NCBI GenBank assembly: GCA_930990555.1
Contig: CAKNPW010000002.1
Location: 1 to 64,000, forward strand
Source of the DNA: an uncultured Clostridium sp.
GTDB lineage: Bacteria; Bacillota; Clostridia; TANB77; CAG-508
Direction: 5' to 3'
Length of the DNA stretch: 64,000 nt
Shown in pieces: positions 45,352 through 52,660 of this stretch. The position numbers and the translations under genes were made by a program. How positions within the stretch are numbered: the first letter of the stretch is position 1; each line of letters opens with the position of its first letter. The notes below the pieces were generated by a model that was not told where the DNA came from, did no database searches, and was given only the letters and a program-made list of their open reading frames with translations.

Positions 45352-45504
45352 ATGAGTAGACAAATTAAGCCATATAAAAGAAAAAAAGGTTCTAAAAAAC
45401 AAAAAAATCAATTAAATTCATTTAACCAATTTACTGATGAATTAATTGATACTTATTTTACACCTATTGATAATAAGAAAAATATTAAGAAGAAAAATAA
45501 ATAA
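45352..45504 (+). CDS. Small basic protein, 50 aa
   Basis: A short ORF with AGGTG seven bases before the ATG: MSRQIKPYKRKKGSKKQ at the N terminus, then an acidic middle (FTDELIDTYFTP) and a lysine-rich end. It follows the DUF6076 gene by 150 bases of T-rich sequence and ends before the convergent response-regulator gene. Function unknown; the charge suggests nucleic-acid contact. Confidence 0.5.
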   Translation: MSRQIKPYKRKKGSKKQKNQLNSFNQFTDELIDTYFTPIDNKKNIKKKNK

Positions 45505-45573
45505 AATTTATTATAAATCTTTTGGAAAAAATTACTCCATACTTTTTTGTATCGAGTAATTATTTTTTGATAT

Positions 45574-46263
45574 TTATTTTGCTACATAGTACTTAACCAT
45601 AGTTACTACATTTTTAGCACTAGGCTCTTCATAATCTCCTAATCGCAGAAATTTTCTTACCTTTTCTTTATTTGCATATTTCCACATTTTATGTATTGCT
45701 ACTTGCACATCTGCTTTTATCGTATATGCTTTCTTTCCTTTTATTATAGCAATTCTTTGATAAATCTTTTTCAAATTTTCTTCATGTTCTTTGATAGAGA
45801 TTTCGATACAGTCTTTTATAAATTCCGTACCTTTTTGAGATGGTTGAAAACCTAGTTTAAATAAAATATCATAAATTTTGTCCTCTTTGTATTTAAATGA
45901 AATTTCTCGTGCGATTCTCTGGACCTCTACGCCAACGGCTTCACATGGCTGTGTTTTACTAAAAAAATTTACTACGCTCTCGTATCCTCTAACTTTTGCT
46001 ATATATTCAGGTTCTCCAGAATATATAATAACTTTGGTTTCTTTAGAGTTTTCCTCTATTTTTCGTAGAATTTCTAATCCATCTTCACCTGGTAGTTTTA
46101 AATCCAGTATTACAATTTCAGGTTTCAATGTTTTTATCGTTTGGTATACTTCTGTTCCATTGTTTACAATAGATATTGCTTGTGCTTCATTTGTAAAATT
46201 GATTACATTTGATAAATGTACGCTAATTGGCACATTATCTTCAGCAATTAGAACTTTTACCAT
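45574..46263 (-). CDS. Spo0A-like response regulator (REC plus divergent Spo0A C-terminal domain)
   Basis: A 229-residue two-domain regulator. REC domain at about 1-118 with acidic pocket E8-D9, phosphoacceptor D54 (VILDLKLPG), the Ser of YSG near 81 and Lys in FSKTQ near 106. The C-terminal domain (about 125-229) follows Spo0A_C in order: IYDILFKLGFQPSQKGTEFIKDCIEI, then VQVAIHKMWKYANKEKVRKF and TMVKYYVAK. Key recognition-helix residues differ from chromosomal Spo0A, so its DNA target likely differs. It lies on the element inserted in a sporulation gene. GGAGG precedes the ATG, with TGTCGAA over the start. Confidence 0.8.
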   Translation of the reverse strand: MVKVLIAEDNVPISVHLSNVINFTNEAQAISIVNNGTEVYQTIKTLKPEIVILDLKLPGEDGLEILRKIEENSKETKVIIYSGEPEYIAKVRGYESVVNFFSKTQPCEAVGVEVQRIAREISFKYKEDKIYDILFKLGFQPSQKGTEFIKDCIEISIKEHEENLKKIYQRIAIIKGKKAYTIKADVQVAIHKMWKYANKEKVRKFLRLGDYEEPSAKNVVTMVKYYVAK

Positions 46264-46269
46264 TCGACA
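46263..46269 (-). promoter_or_regulatory. TGTCGAA, 0A-box-like heptamer
   Basis: The exact 0A-box core sits between RBS and start codon of the Spo0A-like gene, where binding could repress its own expression. A single heptamer can occur by chance. Confidence 0.3.
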
Positions 46270-46363
46270 TCCTCCTAAAATGTATTATTTACTTGGAATT
46301 TTAACATCTTTTACATAATTTGTAAACACTTTTATATATAAAACTTAACTATTCCTCTATATT

Positions 46364-46392
46364 TTGCTATTTGCGTGATTTTATGGTATAAT
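46364..46392 (+). promoter_or_regulatory. Sigma-A promoter
   Basis: TTGCTA, 17 bases, TATAAT, about 55 bases before the following small membrane protein. Confidence 0.65.
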
Positions 46393-46446
46393 TTATGAAA
46401 TGTCATGTTAAACAAATTTGTATCAACTTTTGAGGAGGTTAAAATT

Positions 46447-46818
46447 ATGTCACAACGGTTCTTTGCAATAATACTCGTTTTAGCAATTGTCATCTTTGTT
46501 CTTCTGAAAATTGTTATTCCAATGTGGAATTTCATGTTAAGAGCTGATTTAGCTATTTCGCTTTATGATATGCTAAAAAATATACTTAATAAAGATTTTA
46601 AATTCAGAAAGCAAACTGAAATTCAACTTGGAGTCTATACAATACGGTATTCAAGTACACTTGAAGCATATGAAGAACTTGAAAGAGTTTTTACAGATGC
46701 TTTAAGTTATTATAACAAACTTGGTTTTGTAGCTAGTAAAGACAAGTCTTTTGATGAACAAAGAGATAAACTTGAATGTATATTAAGGAAAATTAAATGG
46801 AAAAAGCAAAGAATATAG
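46447..46818 (+). CDS. Small single-pass membrane protein
   Basis: The ATG after GAGGAGG is used (14 upstream codons dropped). The 123-residue product has a membrane helix at about 5-27 and a cytosolic or external helical domain (TLEAYEELERVFTDALSYY). No family recognised. It has its own promoter and a strong terminator, as for a stand-alone cargo gene. Less AT-rich than the recombinase genes. Confidence 0.6.
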   Translation: MSQRFFAIILVLAIVIFVLLKIVIPMWNFMLRADLAISLYDMLKNILNKDFKFRKQTEIQLGVYTIRYSSTLEAYEELERVFTDALSYYNKLGFVASKDKSFDEQRDKLECILRKIKWKKQRI

Positions 46819-46822
46819 AATT

Positions 46823-46846
46823 TCGAGGGCAATGCCCTCGTTTTTC
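46823..46846 (+). terminator. Intrinsic terminator
   Basis: CGAGGGC-AAT-GCCCTCG stem followed by TTTTT. Confidence 0.88.
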
Positions 46847-46947
46847 TTGTTTTAAATTTTCTTTGATTTATCAAGGATTTTATGATACAATATATGAAAT
46901 TCTAAAAAGAAAGGAGAGAATTTTAGAATTCTCACAGGTAGAATGGT

Positions 46948-47517
46948 ATGCAGGAGAAAATTTACAAAGCACGGTTTTTTAACAAAGATTCAGGAGTGGA
47001 AATAACTCTTGATGAAGCTCAATCTATTTCAAAAACTGGATGTCCTATAAAAATATTATTCAATTTTATTCATTCAGAATTAATGCTTATTGAAGGATTG
47101 ATACAAGAAAATACTTTTACAACTCTTGATGGTTATTCTCTTACTGTTGAAGCAGAAGATAATCATTTGGATTTGAAAAATCAAGAATATGATCTTCCTT
47201 TCTATTTTGGTTATGCTTCAGAATATAGAGGAAATATGTTTATTCAATCATTTTCTGATTTTCCTTCTTTTCACAAGCATTTGCAGGAACTTAAAAGAAA
47301 AAATGAGATTTCTAAAATTTCTGAATATAGACATCTTATAAAAAGAGAGAATCTTTCTGAATATAGATATCTCATTTCTGGAAAATTTAAAAGTAGGAAA
47401 GGTTTTAGTGTAACTAAAATCATCCCTATTTCTTTTGAAATGGATGATATAGAAGGAAATATTATAACGGATAAAGCGAATTACAAGTTTAAAGTTATAG
47501 GAACAGCGAGTTTTTAA
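46948..47517 (+). CDS. Hypothetical protein, 189 aa
   Basis: A soluble beta-rich protein beginning MQEKIYKARFFNKDSG; RBS AGGT lies eight bases before the ATG. A tandem repeat ISEYRHLIKREN / LSEYRYLISGKF is visible near residues 120-145. No family recognised. It follows a terminator and is followed by another, so it is probably a single-gene unit. Typical of element cargo. Confidence 0.55.
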   Translation: MQEKIYKARFFNKDSGVEITLDEAQSISKTGCPIKILFNFIHSELMLIEGLIQENTFTTLDGYSLTVEAEDNHLDLKNQEYDLPFYFGYASEYRGNMFIQSFSDFPSFHKHLQELKRKNEISKISEYRHLIKRENLSEYRYLISGKFKSRKGFSVTKIIPISFEMDDIEGNIITDKANYKFKVIGTASF

Positions 47518-47549
47518 GGTGACGTCGTTATTGATTGAGTTTAAAAAGT

Positions 47550-47590
47550 GGAATCATCTTTCTGTAAAAAGAAGGATGGTTCTATTTTTA
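47550..47590 (+). terminator. Intrinsic terminator
   Basis: GGAATCATCTTTCT pairs with AGAAGGATGGTTC, followed by a T-rich tail, 3' of the 189-residue gene. Confidence 0.75.
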
Positions 47591-47631
47591 TTTTTATATT
47601 TAACGTTTATAGCTATTTTCTAAAAATGAGT

Positions 47632-47679
47632 TAAGAGGAGAAAAATAGCTTTCATAATTCAGCTATATTCTCCTCTTAC
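47632..47679 (-). terminator. Intrinsic terminator
   Basis: TAAGAGGAGA / TCTCCTCTTA with an inner ATAGCT/AGCTAT stem, 3' of the next minus-strand gene. Confidence 0.75.
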
Positions 47680-47682
47680 GAA

Positions 47683-48024
47683 TTACGCTTTTTTGGTTCG
47701 CATATAAAAGTCAAGTCTTTCTGGTTTCATTGAATACCAAAGTTCATTTTTGTAAATCTGAAAATTACATTTCATGATTTTATTAAGCTTTGGTATTGAC
47801 TCTTTTGAAATGTATTTGTCAAATACGATTGTGACATTAATACGTTTCTTTCTGTTTGCTTGACGGACTTCAGAATATGACAATTTTTTATCAAATGGTC
47901 CTTCATATGGGTATAAATATTCAGTTGTTTTTATTTCTTTGATTTTGTTACCCAATACATCTGCAAGTTTTTTTGCCAACTCTAATTGCCGATCATAAAA
48001 AACCTCGTCCCTTATAATGTTCAT
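47683..48024 (-). CDS. Hypothetical protein, 113 aa
   Basis: AGGAGG precedes the ATG. The basic soluble protein starts MNIIRDEVFYDRQLELAKKLADVLG and has a central VTIVFDKYISKESIPKLNKI segment of alpha/beta character. No family recognised; between two terminators. Confidence 0.55.
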   Translation of the reverse strand: MNIIRDEVFYDRQLELAKKLADVLGNKIKEIKTTEYLYPYEGPFDKKLSYSEVRQANRKKRINVTIVFDKYISKESIPKLNKIMKCNFQIYKNELWYSMKPERLDFYMRTKKA

Positions 48025-48106
48025 ATGCTAAAACCTCCTAAAATGTTTATAGTAAGCATATTATAGCATTTTATCTAACATAAATCAAATATTAATTTTC
48101 ATTTAA

Positions 48107-48180
48107 AAATATAGAGGATGCTTCTTATTAAAGTTTCATCCTCTATATTTGATTTTATTCAACAATTATTATGTTGAATA
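48107..48180 (-). terminator. Double terminator
   Basis: Two stems: AAATATAGAGGATG with its perfect complement (48107-48150) and ATTCAACA/TGTTGAAT (48157-48179), both 3' of the next gene. Confidence 0.75.
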
Positions 48181-48189
48181 GTGGATTTT

Positions 48190-48789
48190 TTACTTGTAAC
48201 GCACGACAGCTGGAACGGAATTATGTAGCTGACAAAAAGAATTAACGTTAAAGTCATGAATAGTTGAAGCACAATCATGATTATTAAATTCCTCCGAACC
48301 ACCGACAAGACACACATGACCATCCTGCCATGAAATCGCTCTGAACCATTTTGAATTATCTGATTTAATGAATATATCTTCACCGTTAGCAATTCTTTGT
48401 GCCCATTCTAGTGCTTGTTCAACCCAATCTGCAAGGTGATCTCCATATTGCTTTGCCAGTGCTACCATCTTCTCTTCAGTATATACTGGTTCTAATTCTG
48501 CTGGAGTCACAATTTCAAATGGTTTTGCATACCTTCGTAAGTCTTTTTTCACTTCTACAAAGGCTTTTTGAATCAATTGCATTATATATTCCTCATGAGA
48601 ATAATAATGCTCTTTTTCCTCTATTTCAAATATTGATTCATCAATAGTAATAGGATTTACTTCAACACCTTTTACTACATTTAGTATTTTGAAATGTTGT
48701 TCCAAAATACTAACCAGCTCTTTTTCAGATAAAGTTACTTCCCGTCCTTTAACTGTTACTGTTATTTCGTTTACATCCACTTTAATCAT
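48190..48789 (-). CDS. Hypothetical protein, 199 aa
   Basis: GGAGG precedes the ATG chosen (a GTG two codons upstream is the alternative). N-terminal beta segment (VTVKGREVTLSEKELVSIL), an acidic helical middle (about 60-140, VEVKKDLRRYAKPF and WVEQALEWAQRI) and a C-terminal part WFRAISWQDGHVCLVGGS then CQLHNSVPAVVRYK. No family recognised. Codon use is notably richer in G and C than neighbours, pointing to recent transfer. Confidence 0.6.
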   Translation of the reverse strand: MIKVDVNEITVTVKGREVTLSEKELVSILEQHFKILNVVKGVEVNPITIDESIFEIEEKEHYYSHEEYIMQLIQKAFVEVKKDLRRYAKPFEIVTPAELEPVYTEEKMVALAKQYGDHLADWVEQALEWAQRIANGEDIFIKSDNSKWFRAISWQDGHVCLVGGSEEFNNHDCASTIHDFNVNSFCQLHNSVPAVVRYK

Positions 48790-48920
48790 GTCCACTTTCC
48801 TCCTGTGAATTTAAATTTTGAGCCATTTGCTCACTAATGATAGTTTACCATAATCTAGCATAATATTCAAGTAATACAAATCTTATTAGCTATCTTACTA
48901 CTTTTATACTACTTCTATTT

Positions 48921-49805
48921 TTAATTATTTCTATTATCTTCTCCACCAGGATGGACATATCTATTTACAGCATTAGATGTTTGACCTAAAGATTTCTTTA
49001 ATCTCATATCACTATATCCTTCTTCATATCTTGTTGTAGCATAGTCATGTCTTAAAGTATGAGGATGTAATTTTGTTTCATTTAATTTTTCAATATATTT
49101 ATTTAGCATCTTGTTTACTGTACTTCTATGAATATGATTACCTGTCTTTTTAGATTTATTACTAATAAATAAATATTTGTTAGTAGTATTTAATTCTTTC
49201 AAAATTTCATTTCTTTCTTTTATATAATCATCTAAAGCTTCATAAATTTCATCATTTATAAATGCTTCTCTTACTTTTCTTCCTTTTCCAAAAATAGTAA
49301 TTCTTCTCATGTCTAAATTAACATCTCTTTCTAATTGAATTTTTATCGTTTCTGAAACTCTTAATCCCGCTTCATCAATTAAAACTATTATAGCAAAATC
49401 TCTTTTATTCCATTTACTAGCTTCTAATCTTAGTTTTTTAATGGTTTTTCTTGGAAGCATATCAGCAGAAATATATGGCAAATCAATTTTATAGGAATCT
49501 CTCTTTTTTATATCTTTTGATTCTTTTATATTATTTTCTATTAAAAAATCTTCATATACAGAAATTGATGCCAATTTTCTATTAATAGTTGAAAATTTAT
49601 AATTCATCTTGTTTAGCATATAATTTTTGTATTCTAATATATGTCCTCTTGAAAAGGATACTAATTTTTCTCCAAACTCATCTTCAAAATATTTTAAAAA
49701 TAATTTTATATCACTTAAATATGCTTTTTGTGTATTTCGTTCTTCGTCACTTGTATATTTTTCATCTAAATAAATTTCAAATTTTTCTAATATATCATCT
49801 TCCAT
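48921..49805 (-). CDS. Tyrosine recombinase/integrase
   Basis: A 294-residue phage-type integrase. N-terminal SAM-like domain at about 5-100; catalytic domain with Arg in AGLRVSETI (near 149), H-x-x-R in HPHTLRHDY (near 250) and Tyr in NRYVHPGG (near 283). The second His of the usual LGH motif is Gln here (SLGQTS), a change tolerated in some family members. It may serve a second, nested element or act in inversion. Repeats lie directly upstream. Confidence 0.88.
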   Translation of the reverse strand: MEDDILEKFEIYLDEKYTSDEERNTQKAYLSDIKLFLKYFEDEFGEKLVSFSRGHILEYKNYMLNKMNYKFSTINRKLASISVYEDFLIENNIKESKDIKKRDSYKIDLPYISADMLPRKTIKKLRLEASKWNKRDFAIIVLIDEAGLRVSETIKIQLERDVNLDMRRITIFGKGRKVREAFINDEIYEALDDYIKERNEILKELNTTNKYLFISNKSKKTGNHIHRSTVNKMLNKYIEKLNETKLHPHTLRHDYATTRYEEGYSDMRLKKSLGQTSNAVNRYVHPGGEDNRNN

Positions 49806-49816
49806 TTTTATTCCTC

Positions 49817-49930
49817 CATTTATGTAGAATTTTTTTATCTAATTTTCTTTCATTTATGTAGAATTTTTTTATAGATATTTTTAGTTTTTATTTCAAAAAT
49901 TCAACATAAGTGTAGTTATGTGGAATTTTG
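49817..49930. repeat. Repeat cluster upstream of the tyrosine recombinase
   Basis: CATTTATGTAGAATTTTTTT occurs at 49817 and 49851 (34-base period). A related inverted pair, AAAATTCAACATAA (49896-49909) and TTATGTGGAATTTT (49916-49929), follows. The set could be arm or core sites for the integrase, or an operator array for its promoter. Confidence 0.55.
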
Positions 49931-49989
49931 AAAATTTCTTAAAAATATTCTATATATGACATATAGAATATTAATCTGGTTAGCTTTTT

Positions 49990-50343
49990 TTAACTTTGTT
50001 TATCTTCCCTATTTCTCTTTTTTAAATCCTTAACTACTAACTTAATATATTCTTTATAATCTAAATAAAAATCTTCAATAGAATTTTGTAAAAAATTTTC
50101 TTTGTAATTTTCTTTAAATGTTTTCTCAATTTCTTTTAATGTATTTCCTTTAGATAAAAAAACTGAAATATATAAAATAACCATATTATTAAAATTAGAA
50201 TATATTATTCCTAAAATTGCTGTATGATTTTTACCTAAATATTTGTCTACAATTTCTACATGGTAATCTAATAAATCTCTAAAGACTTTTTTTCCTAATA
50301 TTTTATTTAAAATTTTATTAGCAACTTTAGAATCTACATACAT
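49990..50343 (-). CDS. Element protein, helical, paralogue 1
   Basis: A 117-residue soluble all-helical protein. LNKILGKKVFRDLLDYHVEIVDKY at the N terminus matches LKNILGEEKFRELSDLLFKDVDKIF of the gene 120 bases upstream, and both end in YxxYIKLVxxxxKK. No known domain. Its promoter carries the shared GGG-N18-CTCAA-N24-TATAAT layout, tying it to the resolvase-like proteins. GGAGGTGG precedes the ATG. Confidence 0.6.
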   Translation of the reverse strand: MYVDSKVANKILNKILGKKVFRDLLDYHVEIVDKYLGKNHTAILGIIYSNFNNMVILYISVFLSKGNTLKEIEKTFKENYKENFLQNSIEDFYLDYKEYIKLVVKDLKKRNREDKQS

Positions 50344-50363
50344 TTTTCCACCTCCTGAAGAAG

Positions 50364-50418
50364 ATTATATATTGACTGCTTCAAAATACATATTTGAGAA
50401 AAAAATAAAAAATATACC
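50364..50418 (-). promoter_or_regulatory. Shared-motif promoter C
   Basis: Minus strand GGG (about 50417-50419), N18, CTCAA (50394-50398), 24 bases, TATAAT (50364-50369). The expected start lies directly before the RBS. Confidence 0.65.
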
Positions 50419-50463
50419 CATAAAAAATACACTAATCTATTACTAGAAAAGTGCATCTATTTT

Positions 50464-50799
50464 TTACTTATTTTCTTCTTTTACTTTTGATTCTACAATT
50501 TGAATATATTTTTTATATCTATTATAAAACATATTGATATTTTCTTCTAAAAACATAGATTTTTCTGCAATATTGTACCAAGTAATTCTTTTTGATAATT
50601 CATCTTCTTTGCAGCCTCTTGCAAGTTCTACTCCAATTATCGAAATAAGTGACATATTAACTTCTACCATTTTTATTGCTATATCAATTTTTATTTCTCT
50701 AAATATTTTGTCTACATCTTTAAATAGCAAATCTGATAGCTCTCTGAATTTTTCTTCTCCTAATATATTTTTTAATGTATTAATATATGATTTATCCAT
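50464..50799 (-). CDS. Element protein, helical, paralogue 2
   Basis: The ATG six bases after GAGGTG is used (GTG three codons upstream is the alternative). The 111-residue helical protein is a paralogue of the downstream gene, sharing the ILGxxxFRxL...VDK core and the C-terminal MFYNRYKKYIQIV block. No known family. Its promoter has the shared layout with a weaker -10. Confidence 0.6.
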   Translation of the reverse strand: MDKSYINTLKNILGEEKFRELSDLLFKDVDKIFREIKIDIAIKMVEVNMSLISIIGVELARGCKEDELSKRITWYNIAEKSMFLEENINMFYNRYKKYIQIVESKVKEENK

Positions 50800-50817
50800 A
50801 TCTCTCACCTCATCATA

Positions 50818-50874
50818 AGTTTAATACATTTTTTTATATATTTATAGTTGAGAAAAAAATATTTAATTACCCCT
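50818..50874 (-). promoter_or_regulatory. Shared-motif promoter D
   Basis: Minus strand GGGG (about 50870-50873), 17-18 bases, CTCAA (50848-50852), 24 bases, TAAACT (50818-50823). The -10 is the poorest of the four. Confidence 0.5.
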
Positions 50875-51573
50875 ATATTTATTTTTACATGCTTCTAAAA
50901 ATGCTTTAAAAATATTATTCATATTTTCATCTTTTTTATACAAACTTTCTGGATGAAATCTTACACCAATATAGAAATCTTTATTAGAATCTTCAATAGC
51001 ATCTGCATATCCATCTTCACAAAATGCTACTTTATTTAATCCTGGACATTCTTCTATTGAATTTTTATGTCTTGAATTTACCATTATTTCTTCTTTATGA
51101 ATAATTGAATAAAATTTTGACTCTTTATCAATCTTTATACTATGCACATATTCATCAAAACTTCTATCATGCTTTTCTGGATTACTAATTTTGAAAGTTG
51201 TTCCTCCAAGACCTCTTGCTATTGCATTTTGTCCAGCACAAATTCCAAGTATAGGAATGTTATTATCATAGCAATATTTTGCAATCCAACTTTCATATGC
51301 TTCGCAAGTTATCCCACCTTGCAGAATAATCCCGTCACACAAATTTAACTCATCTATTATTTCTTCTTTTCTTATTTTATCTTCATAATCTTTCCAATCG
51401 TTTCCTGAATATAATATTTCGTCATTTGGTGATAATATTCCAATTGCAATTCCTCCATTATCAAATATTGCTTGTTTTACTTCATCACGAATTAAAGAAT
51501 TAATTTTAGATTGATTATTATTTATATGTTTTGCTACTATTCCTATTATTACCTTTTTATTTCTATTTTCCAT
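50863..51573 (-). CDS. Class I glutamine amidotransferase-like hydrolase (peptidase C26)
   Basis: A 236-residue gamma-glutamyl hydrolase/PuuD-like protein. Catalytic C112 in GICAGQNAIARGLGG, and the His-x-Glu pair in VRFHPESLY near 218. Such enzymes cleave gamma-glutamyl amides, for example gamma-glutamyl-GABA. Gene order: 15 bases downstream of a GNAT gene. Substrate unknown; with four acetyltransferase genes nearby, a role in tailoring an amide metabolite is possible. Confidence 0.82.
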   Translation of the reverse strand: MENRNKKVIIGIVAKHINNNQSKINSLIRDEVKQAIFDNGGIAIGILSPNDEILYSGNDWKDYEDKIRKEEIIDELNLCDGIILQGGITCEAYESWIAKYCYDNNIPILGICAGQNAIARGLGGTTFKISNPEKHDRSFDEYVHSIKIDKESKFYSIIHKEEIMVNSRHKNSIEECPGLNKVAFCEDGYADAIEDSNKDFYIGVRFHPESLYKKDENMNNIFKAFLEACKNKYRGN

Positions 51574-51587
51574 AATTTATAGTTCTC

Positions 51588-52136
51588 CTATTTTTCTTCT
51601 TTACAATTATCATAATATTCTCTTAATCCTAGATATTTGTTATTCCAATATTCAGCTTTTTTGTTTAGAACATATGTATATATAATAAAATTATTTTTTA
51701 CTGTATCTGTATCTTCAGCTGTATAATCTTCTCTTAAATCCATTACATCATCATACAAATATAATGCTGGTCTATTTTCATAATATGTGGTATCTAGTCT
51801 AAAATAATCATATTTTTTTAAATTCTTACAATATTCAATAGTATCTAATAATACTTTCTTACCATAACCTTTTCTACGAAACTCTGGTAAAATTGCAAAC
51901 CAGTCAAGCCATATTGTATCTTCATATTCTTTGTAAAAGTCAACTCCAGTTATTCCAATTAAAGTATTATCATGATAAACTAAAAAAGAACAATTATTAT
52001 CAGCTCTATTTTTAGCTTTATCAAGTAAATCGTTATAATCTGGATCTAATGTCCATATTTCTTTTTGTATTTTAAATGCTAATTCTAAATTATCCATATC
52101 TACTGGAATATATGTTAATCCATATAAAGAATCCAT
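51588..52136 (-). CDS. GNAT N-acetyltransferase
   Basis: A 182-residue GNAT protein. Acetyl-CoA binding motif A is RRKGYGKKVL near residue 90, preceded by the strand TIWLDWFAILPEF. The core is similar to the second domain of the double-GNAT gene at 57.6-58.7 kb (IGITG...YxDTxWLxWF), so the two share an origin. GAGG precedes the ATG. Substrate unknown. Confidence 0.82.
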   Translation of the reverse strand: MDSLYGLTYIPVDMDNLELAFKIQKEIWTLDPDYNDLLDKAKNRADNNCSFLVYHDNTLIGITGVDFYKEYEDTIWLDWFAILPEFRRKGYGKKVLLDTIEYCKNLKKYDYFRLDTTYYENRPALYLYDDVMDLREDYTAEDTDTVKNNFIIYTYVLNKKAEYWNNKYLGLREYYDNCKEEK

Positions 52137-52257
52137 TATTATTACCTCACATCTTATTTTTTATTATATCAAATATTATAACATAAGAAAATATGTGAAA
52201 GAGGGTGTTCTGATAAATAGAACTCCCTCTAATCCAGATTTAATTTTTATTAAATTT

Positions 52258-52446
52258 TTAATATTCAATTTCAATTATACTTTCTGATAGTGGTAAATTG
52301 TCTAAATCTTTTTCGTCTAGATTAACTTTCTCCAATGGTCTTTCTTTGTCTAATACTCTTAAGAATACGCTTGTTTCTTTTTCTCCCAGTAATAAATTGG
52401 TTGCTTGTTCATTGTCATATGAAATACCCTTCGTTTTTAATCTCAT
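52258..52446 (-). CDS. Small acidic protein, 62 aa
   Basis: A good GAGGAGG RBS and short ORF support a real gene. The product is acidic and soluble (RLKTKGISYDNEQATNLLL near the start, ending ESIIEIEY). No domain is recognised; there is no leader-core look of a ribosomal peptide precursor (no Cys and few Ser/Thr near the end). Isolated between two non-coding gaps. Confidence 0.55.
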   Translation of the reverse strand: MRLKTKGISYDNEQATNLLLGEKETSVFLRVLDKERPLEKVNLDEKDLDNLPLSESIIEIEY

Positions 52447-52559
52447 CTCGTTGCCTCCTCATTATTTCATCCACTCTTTAAAAGTTAATTAAAACTGTTT
52501 TTTATTAAATCTGGAAAACAATCTGATTTTTTCTAATGTATATCATATTTTTATATAAT

Positions 52560-52660
52560 TTTCAATATTAGTCTTCTATGTTAGATATTCCATTCATCAT
52601 GGTGGATACATTAAATCACATAAATTTATTATCTTACTTCTATATATTTGCTATTCTTAA
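52560..52660 (-). pseudogene. Relic of an HD-domain gene fused to the MFS 3' end
   Basis: On the minus strand, K-I-I-N-L-C-D-L-M-Y-P-P can be read, paralleling EEKIVNLCDLMCPPGG of the intact HD gene at 53.8-54.4 kb; stop codons interrupt the rest. DNA identity over about 75 bases runs into the last codons of the MFS gene. Confidence 0.55.

Noticed and set aside
48159-48392. 77-codon minus-strand ORF
   Set aside because: Shadow of the 199-residue gene and its terminator.
52258-52446. RiPP precursor
   Set aside because: No Cys or Ser/Thr-rich core, and no modification enzyme of a RiPP class nearby.
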